Origin: Pararhizobium sp.
GTDB lineage: Bacteria; Pseudomonadota; Alphaproteobacteria; Rhizobiales; Rhizobiaceae
Direction: 5' to 3'
DNA: 64,000 nt
NCBI GenBank assembly: GCA_030655075.1
Contig: JAURWE010000046.1
Span: 248,001 to 312,000 of the forward strand
This document shows, in pieces, positions 48,763 through 56,405 of the stretch (position 1 is the stretch's first letter; the number at the start of each line of letters is the position of its first letter). The position numbers and the translations under genes are program-made. Below the pieces are notes generated by a model. That model was not told where the DNA came from. It saw nothing but the letters and a program-made list of their open reading frames with translations, and searched no databases.

Positions 48763-50169
48763 TTAGCCCCGAAGGATGCGCGCATGGTTTCCAATAAAGG
48801 TTTCCACCGCTTTAAGCTCCGGCTCGAGGATTTCGAAACGCTCCTCCCTATCCATTAAATCAGCAAGCCACGTTGGAAGCGCCGGGTCAATACCGCTTGC
48901 AGATTTTACTGCCGCAGGGAATTTTGCCGGATGCGCGGTCGCCAGCGTCACCATCGGCACGCCGGGCTTCTGGTGTTTGGCAGAAACGAAAACGCCGATT
49001 GCCGTGTGCGGATCGAGCAGGTAGCCGGTCTCAGCCAGCGTCGTCTTGATCTGCTTTGCCACCTCTTTTTCCGAAGCGCGGCCCGCCTGGAAGTCTTTTT
49101 TGATCATTTTCAGAGCATTGCCGCCAATTTCGAAAGAGCCGGACTGCTTCAGGCTCTCCATCGCGGCCCGCACTTTCGAGGCGTCGCGATCATAGGCGAT
49201 GAACAGCAGCCGCTCGAAATTCGAGGAAATCTGGATATCCATCGACGGCGAGGTCGTCGCCTTGACGCCGCGCATCTCGTAGCGGCCGGTCTTCAGCGCC
49301 CGCGCTAGAATATCGTTTTCATTGGTGGCGACGACCAGCTTGCCGATCGGCAGGCCCATCTGCTTGGCGGCGTATCCGGCAAAAATATCGCCGAAATTGC
49401 CTGTTGGTACCGTAAACGAGACCTTGCGGTCCGGCGCGCCGAGCGTCACCGCCGTCGTGAAGTAATAGACGATCTGGGCCATTATGCGGGCCCAGTTGAT
49501 CGAGTTGACGCCCGACAGCTGCACCTTGTCGCGGAAGGCACCGTCGTTGAACATCGCTTTGACGAGGTTCTGGCAATCGTCGAAATTGCCCTCGATTGCC
49601 AGCGCGTGCACGTTTTTTTCCTTCGAGGTGGTCATCTGGTGCTGCTGCACCGGCGAGACCTTGCCATGCGGAAAGAGGATGAAGATGTCGGTGCGGTCGC
49701 GCCCGGCAAAGGCATCGATCGCCGCGCCGCCCGTATCGCCCGAGGTGGCGCCGACGATGGTGGCGCGCTCGTTGCGCTCGCTCAGCACATGGTCCATCAG
49801 CCGGCCGAGCAGCTGCATCGCCACGTCCTTGAAGGCGAGCGTCGTGCCGTGAAACAGCTCCGTGATGAAGGCGTTCGGCCCGGTCTGGACGATCGGCGCG
49901 ATGGCCGGATGCCGGAACGTTGCATAGGCCTCGTTGATCATCGCGCGGAATTTGTCGGCCGGAATTTCGCCTGCCGTGAAGGGTTCGAGAACCGTGAACG
50001 CGATGTCCTGATAGGATTTGCCCCGCATGGCGCGGATCTGCTTCTTGGAGAAGTGCGGCCATTCGGCGGGAACATACAGCCCGCCGTCACGCGCAAGACC
50101 CGCCATCAGTGCATCCGAGAAACCCAGCGATGGGGCTTCGCCCCGGGTCGAAACATACTTCACAATCAT
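48763..50169 (-). CDS. thrC: Threonine synthase
   Basis: PLP enzyme converting O-phosphohomoserine to threonine. 468 residues, the long (type 1) form. The PLP lysine is K114 in LAFKDVAMQL; ATSGDTGGAAIDAF and the VPTGNFGDIFAGYAAK phosphate-binding segments are conserved. The ATG at 50169 begins MIVKYVSTRGEAPSLGF as in related enzymes; the frame remains open for 305 codons upstream, but that part is antisense to a lipoprotein gene. Partner ThrB is encoded at 37.2 kb. Confidence 0.96.
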   Translation of the reverse strand: MIVKYVSTRGEAPSLGFSDALMAGLARDGGLYVPAEWPHFSKKQIRAMRGKSYQDIAFTVLEPFTAGEIPADKFRAMINEAYATFRHPAIAPIVQTGPNAFITELFHGTTLAFKDVAMQLLGRLMDHVLSERNERATIVGATSGDTGGAAIDAFAGRDRTDIFILFPHGKVSPVQQHQMTTSKEKNVHALAIEGNFDDCQNLVKAMFNDGAFRDKVQLSGVNSINWARIMAQIVYYFTTAVTLGAPDRKVSFTVPTGNFGDIFAGYAAKQMGLPIGKLVVATNENDILARALKTGRYEMRGVKATTSPSMDIQISSNFERLLFIAYDRDASKVRAAMESLKQSGSFEIGGNALKMIKKDFQAGRASEKEVAKQIKTTLAETGYLLDPHTAIGVFVSAKHQKPGVPMVTLATAHPAKFPAAVKSASGIDPALPTWLADLMDREERFEILEPELKAVETFIGNHARILRG

Positions 50170-50424
50170 TATCCTTGGACATGCGAGCGTTTTGTCAGGT
50201 GCGTCAAACCATAGGAAATTTTCCCGGTTCAGGCGGTTCTCTTTGCGGCATCGGTTTGGTCGCCGGGGGTGTTCTGTTCTGCCCGATTGGCCGTCCCGTC
50301 CGAAATCCTGAGCCTTGCAGCCTGTCGGGATTCCGTTCCGGAAGGCATACGGAACCGGTTCCATTTGCGCGCACGTTGCTCTATACCATCGCAAAGGGCC
50401 GTGAAAAGGCCGGATTTGTCTTGT

Positions 50425-50446
50425 TAGCGAATGAAATCGTTCGCTA
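50425..50446. promoter_or_regulatory. Perfect inverted repeat upstream of the lipoprotein gene
   Basis: TAGCGAA (50425-50431) and TTCGCTA (50440-50446) flank an eight-base spacer 23 bases upstream of the proposed GTG start. It could be an operator or a leader hairpin. The remainder of the 300-base divergent gap (50170-50469) holds promoter sequence only. Confidence 0.45.
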
Positions 50447-50469
50447 GGCTTTGAGCAGGGGTATTGTTG

Positions 50470-51039
50470 GTGTTTGGCAAAGTTTCCCGTCTTCTTCTGG
50501 GTGTCTCGCTTCTGGCGGTTCTCGCCGGCTGCAACAAGACCGAATCCGCCGCGGCGCTGGAGACAACGCCGGCCGTCGAAACTGCTGCGGTCGAAGACCC
50601 GAGCCGGGCGCCGTCTGTGGTGCAGGGCGTTTGCCCGCAAGTCTTCCTGCTGGATGGCACCTCGGCCTATAGAAAATACGCCAAGGGCGGAGCGACGGAC
50701 GATCCCAAGCAGATCACCTATCAGGGGTCGCTGGCCGACACGACGCGCCAGTGCATTCTGTCGAACGATCAGATGGTCATCACCGTCGTCGCCCAGGGCC
50801 GCGTCCTTGCCGGTCCTGCCGGTGGACCGGGCACTATAAATCTGCCGATCCGCGTTGCCGTCAACGATGGCAAGTCGACGCTCTATTCCGAACTCGTCCA
50901 GCTGCCCGTCGAAATTCCGGCCGGTGGCACGAACCAGTTCGTCTTCACGCAGGCCAATGTCACCATTCCGGCCGGTTCGGCGGCCGACGCCAAGATCTAT
51001 GTCGGTTTCGATGAAGGCCCGCCGAAGAAAAAGAAATAA
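50470..51039 (+). CDS. Lipoprotein of unknown function
   Basis: A 189-residue envelope lipoprotein. The signal peptide ends in a lipobox LAGC (Cys about residue 21), followed by an Ala/Thr/Glu-rich linker (about 25-45). The folded part contains two Cys (CPQVFLLDG and RQCILSND), then VITVVAQGRVLAGPAG, NLPIRVAVNDG and a basic tail PPKKKK. I do not recognise a family. Three starts are possible (TTG 50464, TTG 50467, GTG 50470); GTG is preferred for its distance of eight bases from AGGGG. A bidirectional terminator follows. Confidence 0.8.
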   Translation: MFGKVSRLLLGVSLLAVLAGCNKTESAAALETTPAVETAAVEDPSRAPSVVQGVCPQVFLLDGTSAYRKYAKGGATDDPKQITYQGSLADTTRQCILSNDQMVITVVAQGRVLAGPAGGPGTINLPIRVAVNDGKSTLYSELVQLPVEIPAGGTNQFVFTQANVTIPAGSAADAKIYVGFDEGPPKKKK

Positions 51040-51065
51040 TCGCTCCAGCCACATGTTGGACACGA

Positions 51066-51100
51066 AAAAGCCGGCCCCGTTCATCTCAGGGCCGGCTTTT
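51066..51100. terminator. Bidirectional terminator between lipoprotein and HAD genes
   Basis: AAAAGCCGGCCC (51066-51077) pairs perfectly with GGGCCGGCTTTT (51089-51100). A-runs and T-runs flank the stem, so it can stop transcription from both convergent genes. Confidence 0.9.
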
Positions 51101-51120
51101 GATGCTGTATCCTGAAAAAA

Positions 51121-51816
51121 TCAGGCCAGTGCGGTTTCCGACCATTCCGACAGCGCGGTGATGACAAAGGGCAGTTCGCTCATCCGCGAGATGACGGTTT
51201 CGGCACCGGCTTCGGTCAGCTTGTCGGCATGCGACGGATAGCTGTGCGAGGCGCCGGTAAAACCGACGACGCGCATGCCGGCGGCACGGGCCGCGTGCAC
51301 GCCATGCACGGAATCCTCGACGACCAGAACGCGCGACGGGTCGATCTTGAACTGCGCAGCGCCATGCAGGTAGATGTCCGGCTTCGGCTTGACCCGGTCT
51401 TCACCGAGATCCTTGGCGGAGTAGACATGACCCGCGAACTGTTCCTTGAGACCCACCCGCTTCAGCATCATGTCCAGACGCGCGCTGCCCGAGTTCGAGC
51501 AGATACCGTAGGGCAGAGTGAGTTTGGCCAGCATGCCCTTGACGCCGTCGATCATCTGCACTTCGTTGGCAAGCACGATGTCCAGCGCCTTTTCGGCCTG
51601 GTCGAGCAGGGAGGCGGAGAGCGGAATGTCGGCTTCCTTCTCGATCGTCAGCAGAATATTGTGCCAGGTCATACCGGCAAAACGCTCGGCCATTTCCGCA
51701 GCCGTGATCGGGTAACCGGCATCGCTGACAAGCTTCGCCTCCACCTGGGCGGCGAGGATTTCGGAATCGACCAGCACGCCGTCGCAGTCGAAGAGAATGA
51801 GGTCGAAACTGTTCAT
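51121..51816 (-). CDS. HAD-superfamily hydrolase (beta-phosphoglucomutase-like)
   Basis: A 231-residue HAD phosphatase. Motif I D10-x-D12-G-V (LILFDCDGVLVDSE), motif II Ser in GICSNSGSARL, motif III Lys in KPKPDIYLHGA and motif IV in VLVVEDSVHGVHAA. The helical cap between motifs I and II (C1 type, residues 18-90) places it with small-metabolite phosphatases such as YieH, phosphoglycolate phosphatase or beta-PGM. Substrate unknown. Stand-alone gene ending at the shared terminator. Confidence 0.9.
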   Translation of the reverse strand: MNSFDLILFDCDGVLVDSEILAAQVEAKLVSDAGYPITAAEMAERFAGMTWHNILLTIEKEADIPLSASLLDQAEKALDIVLANEVQMIDGVKGMLAKLTLPYGICSNSGSARLDMMLKRVGLKEQFAGHVYSAKDLGEDRVKPKPDIYLHGAAQFKIDPSRVLVVEDSVHGVHAARAAGMRVVGFTGASHSYPSHADKLTEAGAETVISRMSELPFVITALSEWSETALA

Positions 51817-51906
51817 GGAAAACTGTCCTTTGGGAAGATGGGGCCGACTTACACGATGCTCCCCCGAATCTCAACGCCGGAAAGCCCTTTTGCGCGAGCT
51901 TTTGCC

Positions 51907-52350
51907 ATGACTGTACGCTTGCGCCCGCACCATCTGCTCTGCATGCTGACCTTCGTCGGCAAGGGTTACACGCCGCGATTCACCGAAAACTACAAGCAGA
52001 TCGCGACAAGGCTCTCGGCCGGCGAGGATATTGTCATCATTACCGGGCCGGACGATATCTGCACCCCGATGCTGGACCAGCCCACAGCCCATTGCCATCT
52101 TCCCGGTCCGCTTGATCGCGACAACAGCGCAGCCATCGCTGCAGCAGGAATTCTCGGCCAGCCCATCGTGGCCGGCGCGACGATCGTGCCGGATGCGGCC
52201 ATGCTCGCCACGATGCGGACCGCCTTCGCAGACGGCAGTATCCGCACCGGCTGCTACGGCTGTGAATGGAGCAGCCTCTGTACGAGCGTCGCAGCAGGCG
52301 GCTTCGAGGGCGCGCTGGTCATGGCGGCGGAGGGCGCGAAAAGCAATTGA
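51907..52350 (+). CDS. DUF1284 Cys-rich protein
   Basis: A 147-residue protein of the DUF1284 family. It starts with the conserved VRLRPHHLLCML and has Cys in DDICTPM, TAHCHLP and the C-terminal GCYGCEWSSLC cluster; the spacing suggests an iron-sulphur or zinc site, not proven. No signal peptide. The function of the family is not established. Its stop is one base before the palindrome that controls the DUF4160 module, but the two are not obviously one operon. Confidence 0.85.
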   Translation: MTVRLRPHHLLCMLTFVGKGYTPRFTENYKQIATRLSAGEDIVIITGPDDICTPMLDQPTAHCHLPGPLDRDNSAAIAAAGILGQPIVAGATIVPDAAMLATMRTAFADGSIRTGCYGCEWSSLCTSVAAGGFEGALVMAAEGAKSN

Positions 52351-52351
52351 A

Positions 52352-52372
52352 ATAGTGCATCTTGTGCACTAT
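52352..52372. promoter_or_regulatory. Palindromic operator candidate of the DUF4160/DUF2442-HTH module
   Basis: ATAGTGCA (52352-52359) and TGCACTAT (52365-52372) form perfect eight-base arms around a five-base spacer. The right arm abuts a TATATTTTAAT stretch that can be the -10 box; the coding start is 23 bases further on. The second gene of the module carries a DNA-binding HTH, making autoregulation likely. Confidence 0.65.
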
Positions 52373-52395
52373 ATTTTAATGTGCCGGAGGTTTCG

Positions 52396-52620
52396 ATGCC
52401 GACGATAAAGCGAAATGTGCATATCCGAATGTTTGCCAACGATCACAATCCACCGCATTTCCATGTCGTCACAACGGATCATCAGGCCGTGGTCAGCCTT
52501 GCAAGTCTTGAGCTTATCCAGGGAACCATGGATGCAGGCAGCCTGCGAACTGCTGTCGATTGGGCGACAGACCACTTGAAGGATTTGGAACGTGAATGGA
52601 GCCGGCTCAATGAGCAGTGA
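52396..52620 (+). CDS. DUF4160 protein
   Basis: A 74-residue DUF4160 protein, first gene of a two-gene module. The family signature NDHNPPHFHV (residues 15-24), with three His in a row of turns, is intact and suggests a metal- or nucleic-acid-binding active site. The closing WATDHLKDLEREWSRL helix is typical. ATG at 52396 with CGGAGG five bases upstream. The stop overlaps the next gene. Such pairs are widespread and behave genomically like toxin-antitoxin units; a toxin role for DUF4160 is inference only. Confidence 0.88.
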   Translation: MPTIKRNVHIRMFANDHNPPHFHVVTTDHQAVVSLASLELIQGTMDAGSLRTAVDWATDHLKDLEREWSRLNEQ

Positions 52621-53104
52621 TGCTATATCGGTGGGAAACCCACTCCCGAGGCTTCTTGCCGCCCATTTCGAACAGGGCCGCCAGGTGCGTATCGTCTGGG
52701 CATCCGGACGGGAGCGCGTCGTCGATCTGGCGCCCATCCTCGAAAGCCGCCGCATCTACATCGCGCTTCGCTCCGATGATGCGCTGTTTGCAACGCTGAA
52801 GGTCAGCGAGTTCGGGGATTCGATCGAATGGCAAGACGGCACGGACCTGTCTGCCGTCTGGCTGAGCAAGCTTCCATCGGTGATGTTCGAAAACGCTGAT
52901 TTCGTCAAGGCTATGGACGATCTTGGCATGAGCCTCGACGGCATGGCACTGGCTCTGGACATCTCGCGGCGGCTCGTCGCCGGATACCGCAAGGACAAGC
53001 CGATCCCGCGTCACATTGCTTTCGCGACCCGTTACCTTGTCGACCAGCGCGAGCCGGTCAATGACAATCTGCCCGAAGGTCAGACGCTGCGCTCGGAAGC
53101 CTAG
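52610..53104 (+). CDS. DUF2442 protein fused to a helix-turn-helix domain
   Basis: A 164-residue partner of the DUF4160 protein. Residues about 20-95 are DUF2442 (WASGRERVVDLAPIL, DALFATLKVSEFGDSIEW and the D-G-T-D-L segment). Residues about 105-150 form an XRE-like HTH (DDLGMSLDGMALALDISRRLVAGYRKDKPIP), where DISRRLVAGYRK is the recognition helix. A fused HTH makes it the probable repressor of its own operon. It starts 11 bases inside the DUF4160 gene with GGAG eight bases upstream. Antitoxin-like role inferred. Confidence 0.87.
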   Translation: MSSDAISVGNPLPRLLAAHFEQGRQVRIVWASGRERVVDLAPILESRRIYIALRSDDALFATLKVSEFGDSIEWQDGTDLSAVWLSKLPSVMFENADFVKAMDDLGMSLDGMALALDISRRLVAGYRKDKPIPRHIAFATRYLVDQREPVNDNLPEGQTLRSEA

Positions 53105-53799
53105 AGGCCTTTCTGGCCGGATGCTGGAAACAACCCCAGAAACGTCTTTTCCCCCGTCGCCGTGAACAGCACCGCGCGGCTTTCCTTTTCGCGTTTGGCC
53201 CAGCCCTTAGCGAAGAAGTGATCGAGCAGCGCCTGTCCGAGAGATCCGGCCAGATGTGAACGGCGCTCGCTCCAGTCGAGGCAGGAGCGGCAGACCGGGC
53301 GTTTCTGGCGGCTCAGCGCCTCGACATCGATGCCGAGCGCCTGCATGCCGGTCTTGCCCGTTTCGCTGAGTTCGAGATCGTCGCCCACCGGCACGATCGT
53401 GCCATCGGCCATCAGGCTGTCGAGCATGCGCACGCCGAAATCTCCGGCCAGGTGGTTGTAGCAGATGCGCGCCTTGCGCAGCGCCGGGTCCTTCGGGCCG
53501 GTCCGGTGCCGGTTGAAACCGCGATTGGCGGCAAAGCCCATCAGGCTTTCCAGCATGAAGCCGACATCGTCGTCGGTCAGCGAAAAGTAACGGTGCCGGC
53601 CCTGCTTGCGCTGGATGATCAGGCCTCCGGCTTCGAGCTTGGCCAGATGCGAACTGGCGGTCTGCGCGGTGATGCCGGCAGCCGCCGCAAGCTCGGTCGC
53701 CGTCAGCGCCTTGCCGCTGAGAAGCGCCGTCAGCATGTTGGCGCGGGCCGGGTCTCCGACCAGCGAACCCAGCTGCGCAATGTCTGGTCCTTCTTTCAT
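53101..53799 (-). CDS. ArsR-type winged-helix regulator with a Cys-containing C-terminal domain
   Basis: A 232-residue regulator. Residues 8-80 are an ArsR-like winged helix (GDPARANMLTALLSGKALTATEL, ITAQTASSHLAKLE, and the wing IQRKQGRHRYFSL). The rest (about 95-225) is a separate domain with ICYNHLAGDFGV, then PVCRSCLDWSERRSHLAG; the Cys pair C-x2-C could sense metal or redox state. It does not have the classical ArsR metal site. Divergent from the NIPSNAP-ABM pair across a 73-base gap with overlapping palindromes. It ends four bases inside the convergent DUF2442 gene. Confidence 0.88.
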   Translation of the reverse strand: MKEGPDIAQLGSLVGDPARANMLTALLSGKALTATELAAAAGITAQTASSHLAKLEAGGLIIQRKQGRHRYFSLTDDDVGFMLESLMGFAANRGFNRHRTGPKDPALRKARICYNHLAGDFGVRMLDSLMADGTIVPVGDDLELSETGKTGMQALGIDVEALSRQKRPVCRSCLDWSERRSHLAGSLGQALLDHFFAKGWAKREKESRAVLFTATGEKTFLGLFPASGQKGL

Positions 53800-53801
53800 A
53801 G

Positions 53802-53822
53802 TTCGATGCTAGTCGAAGCATC
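53802..53822. promoter_or_regulatory. Overlapping palindromes in the ArsR-NIPSNAP promoter
   Basis: Two interleaved inverted repeats: TTCGA (53802-53806) with TCGAA (53813-53817), and GATGCT (53805-53810) with AGCATC (53817-53822). They begin three bases upstream of the arsR start codon and about 50 bases upstream of the NIPSNAP gene, as expected for a shared operator. Confidence 0.5.
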
Positions 53823-53872
53823 AGGTGCTGGCAAGATGGCGAAACAGGCCATCGAAACCCAGGGAGACGACC

Positions 53873-54199
53873 ATGATCACCTGTTTCATCCGCTATGAAG
53901 TCGACCCGTTCAAGAAGGAGCAGTTTGCTGCTTATGCTCGAGCCTGGGGCCAGGCCATCCCGCGCTGCGGTGCGGATCTCATAGGGTATTTTGGCCCGCA
54001 CGAGGGCTCCGCCTCCACAGCCTATGGCGTCTACAATATCGAAAACCTCGCGGCCTACGAGGCCTATCGCGCCCGCTTGACCGCTGATCCGCTCGGTATC
54101 GAAAACTACGCATTCGCCAGCCGCGAGCGTTTCATCCTGAAGGAGGACCGGATATTTCTGAAGAATGTGTCCCAGCCACACGCGGAGGCTGCCCGATGA
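53873..54199 (+). CDS. NIPSNAP family protein
   Basis: A 108-residue dimeric alpha+beta barrel protein of the NIPSNAP family (MITCFIRYEVDPFKKEQFAAYARAW start, then GYFGPHEGSASTAYGVY). Related small proteins include monooxygenases and ligand-binding enzymes; no catalytic residue can be claimed here. ATG at 53873 preceded by AGGGAGA. Its stop overlaps the start of the ABM gene (ATGA), so the two are co-translated and probably form one functional unit controlled by the divergent ArsR protein. Confidence 0.88.
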   Translation: MITCFIRYEVDPFKKEQFAAYARAWGQAIPRCGADLIGYFGPHEGSASTAYGVYNIENLAAYEAYRARLTADPLGIENYAFASRERFILKEDRIFLKNVSQPHAEAAR

Positions 54200-54555
54200 T
54201 CGCCGTGATATTCGAAGTGACGCCCGCCTATGGCCAGCGCAGCACCTATCTTGATCTGGCCGCACAGCTGCATGCGCGGCTCGACAGGATCGACGGCTTC
54301 ATCTCCATCGAGCGCTTCGAAAGTCTGAAGCTGCCGGGAAAACTTCTGTCGCTGTCCTTCTGGCGCGACGAGGACGCGGTAAAGACATGGCGCAACAGCC
54401 CGCAGCATCGCGCCGCGCAGGTGGCGGGCAGGCACGGGGTCTTTGCCGACTACCGTCTGCGCATCGGCGCCATCGTCCGCGACTACGGCATGACCGAGCG
54501 CGATCAGGCGCCGCAGGACAGCCATGCGGTCCACGACACGGCAACAGCGGCCTGA
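54196..54555 (+). CDS. Antibiotic biosynthesis monooxygenase (ABM) domain protein
   Basis: A 119-residue ferredoxin-like (dimeric alpha+beta barrel) protein of the ABM family. The core has DRIDGFISIERFESL, GKLLSLSFWRDEDAVKTWRN and AQVAGRHGVFADYRLRIG, all characteristic. Members include quinol and heme-degrading monooxygenases, but many act without cofactor on unknown substrates. Partner of the NIPSNAP protein by overlap. The similar fold of both suggests a heteromeric complex or sequential reactions, which is inference. Confidence 0.88.
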   Translation: MIAVIFEVTPAYGQRSTYLDLAAQLHARLDRIDGFISIERFESLKLPGKLLSLSFWRDEDAVKTWRNSPQHRAAQVAGRHGVFADYRLRIGAIVRDYGMTERDQAPQDSHAVHDTATAA

Positions 54556-54565
54556 AACGAAAACA

Positions 54566-54585
54566 GGCCCGCGTGACGGCGGGCC
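54566..54585. terminator. GC hairpin between ABM and vWFA genes
   Basis: GGCCCGC (54566-54572) pairs with GCGGGCC (54579-54585) in the 53-base gap between convergent genes. No T-run follows, so it is a weak terminator candidate. Confidence 0.4.
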
Positions 54586-54608
54586 CGTTGGTGGTTTGAT
54601 CGGCCGTC

Positions 54609-56285
54609 TTATTCGACGGTGATCTCGGTGCGCTCACCGGCGGTGATCTTCACCGGCTTGTCCTGCGGGGCCTTGTCGCCCTCGTAGGTCACGTGGACGA
54701 TATAGTCGCCGGCGGGCAGTGTGTCCTTGTGTTCGGCGCCAAAGCTGGGGGAATAATCCTTCTGATTGCCCTGAATATCCTTCTTGGCCGATTGGATGTC
54801 GATCCTGTAGGCGCCCGGTGCCGTGACGGCCAGCACGCCGGCATTGATGTCGATCACCACGTCCTTGGCTTCGCCTGCCTTGATCGTATAGGGCGTCTGG
54901 CCGGTGGCCGAGCCGAGCTTGGCCGTCAGGATGAAGTCGCCTGCCGGGGAATCGATCTTGGTGCCTGTACCGTAGGTATTGCCGAACGTCTTGCGCTGGC
55001 CGTTGATATCCTTGGTCGCCGATTCGATCTGGAAGAAGATCTCCGAGGACTCCACTTCCAGGCCGCCAGCCAGATAGACCGCCTTGTTCATGACGACACC
55101 GGTTCCGATGATGATGTCATGTTCGACCGTTTCGCCGGCCTTGACCGGGAAGGAGTCCTGCACGGTGGTCGAACCGATCGTGCCTTCGAGTTTCACCTCG
55201 CCCGCCGAAGCATACATCTTGGCGCGGCCGTAATTCGTCGTCGAATAGCCGCCAAACGATACCCTGACGGCAGCATTGCCATCCGGCTCGGCATCCTCTG
55301 GCGTGCGCTTCGGCGTGATGGTGACGACCGCCGCATCGAAGTTGATATAGGGTTTGGCAACTTCGCCGTCCTTGACCTCGAAGCGAACCTCGCGCTCGAT
55401 GGCGCTGTTCAAATTGGCCACGGCGATATATCTGCCGGCCGGATACGTCCCGTTGAATGCACCGTAATACTGGCTGTCGATATAGTCGCCGTCGCGCTGG
55501 TTGTCGGCGGTCGCCTTGTAGATCGTCCAGTGAACATCGGTGTTATCGTGGCCAAGCGACGGGCCACCTTCGGAAATCGTGCTGTCGAACATGGTGTTGT
55601 ATTCGAGCTTCACCGGTTCCGGCTCTGCCTCGACCGGCTCTTCCTTGATCACGGGCGGCTTGGCCACGGTCGCGGCAAGGGCAGCCACCAGCTGGTCGGC
55701 GTCGGATGCCTGGAAATATTTGCCGCCGGTCTTTTCGGCAAGGCACGAAACCTTGCTGCCTTCTTCCTCGGTCAGGCCGAAGCCGACGACATGGGCGGTA
55801 AAGTCGACGCCCTTGCTTTCAAGCTCCTCGGCCAGCGCGCAGGGGTCCGCCTCGCAGGATTCCAGCCCGTCCGTCACCAGGACGACGGTGGTCTTCTCCT
55901 CGGTATATTTCATCGCCTCGGCGGCTTCACGCACGGCCTGTGTCAGCGGCGTCTTGCCCTTCGGCTCGACATTCTCGACGAAATCGATGATCGCCGACTG
56001 CGTGCCGGTCGCCGGTGGAATGACCAGCTCGATGTCCGAGCAGGAGCCCTTGTCGCGGTGCCCGTATGCCATCAGCCCCAGTTCAGTGTCCTTGGAAACC
56101 GACGGAATGACCTTGCTGATCGTCTCACGTGCGATCTCGATCTTGGTCTTGCCGTCGATCTGGCCCCACATGGATCCGGACGCATCGAAAACGATCATGG
56201 TGCGGTCGGCCGAAACGGCGGGCAATGCAAAGAGAAGTGAGGCCGCAAAGGCCATGGCGGTGAGAAAGCGCACGGGGTTCTCCAT
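54609..56285 (-). CDS. Secreted von Willebrand factor A protein with tandem beta repeats
   Basis: A 558-residue protein with a signal peptide (1-26), predicted periplasmic or surface. Residues 28-205 are a vWFA domain with the MIDAS site D34-x-S36-x-S38 (DASGS) and TDGLES. A Pro/Glu linker (KPPVIKEEPVEAEPEP, about 212-228) leads to roughly four tandem beta-sandwich repeats (about 235-558), each ending in an F-x-V-K-x-G-E-like strand (PVKAGETVEHDI, TIKAGEAKDVVI, KITAGERTEITV). Function unknown; adhesion or assembly of partners via the metal-dependent site is inferred. Stand-alone gene. Confidence 0.88.
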   Translation of the reverse strand: MENPVRFLTAMAFAASLLFALPAVSADRTMIVFDASGSMWGQIDGKTKIEIARETISKVIPSVSKDTELGLMAYGHRDKGSCSDIELVIPPATGTQSAIIDFVENVEPKGKTPLTQAVREAAEAMKYTEEKTTVVLVTDGLESCEADPCALAEELESKGVDFTAHVVGFGLTEEEGSKVSCLAEKTGGKYFQASDADQLVAALAATVAKPPVIKEEPVEAEPEPVKLEYNTMFDSTISEGGPSLGHDNTDVHWTIYKATADNQRDGDYIDSQYYGAFNGTYPAGRYIAVANLNSAIEREVRFEVKDGEVAKPYINFDAAVVTITPKRTPEDAEPDGNAAVRVSFGGYSTTNYGRAKMYASAGEVKLEGTIGSTTVQDSFPVKAGETVEHDIIIGTGVVMNKAVYLAGGLEVESSEIFFQIESATKDINGQRKTFGNTYGTGTKIDSPAGDFILTAKLGSATGQTPYTIKAGEAKDVVIDINAGVLAVTAPGAYRIDIQSAKKDIQGNQKDYSPSFGAEHKDTLPAGDYIVHVTYEGDKAPQDKPVKITAGERTEITVE

Positions 56286-56405
56286 CCTGGTTCACTGAAA
56301 TACAATCTTGCACAGACCTCGAACGCAGGCAAATGCAGTTGCGACTGAATGCAGAACGGACACATGACCCGGATTATTCGCTTGAGACGACAAAGCTTTG
56401 GCAGG

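Noticed and set aside
50350..50376. GGAAC followed by CGTT upstream of the lipoprotein gene as an EcfG promoter
   Set aside because: The spacer is 18 bases, one more than the accepted 16-17, and the GGAAC belongs to a GGAACCGGTTCC palindrome.
50170..51084. 305-codon N-terminal extension of the threonine synthase frame
   Set aside because: It overlaps the lipoprotein gene and the terminator in antisense and threonine synthase begins at MIVKYVSTRG; the extension has no domain.
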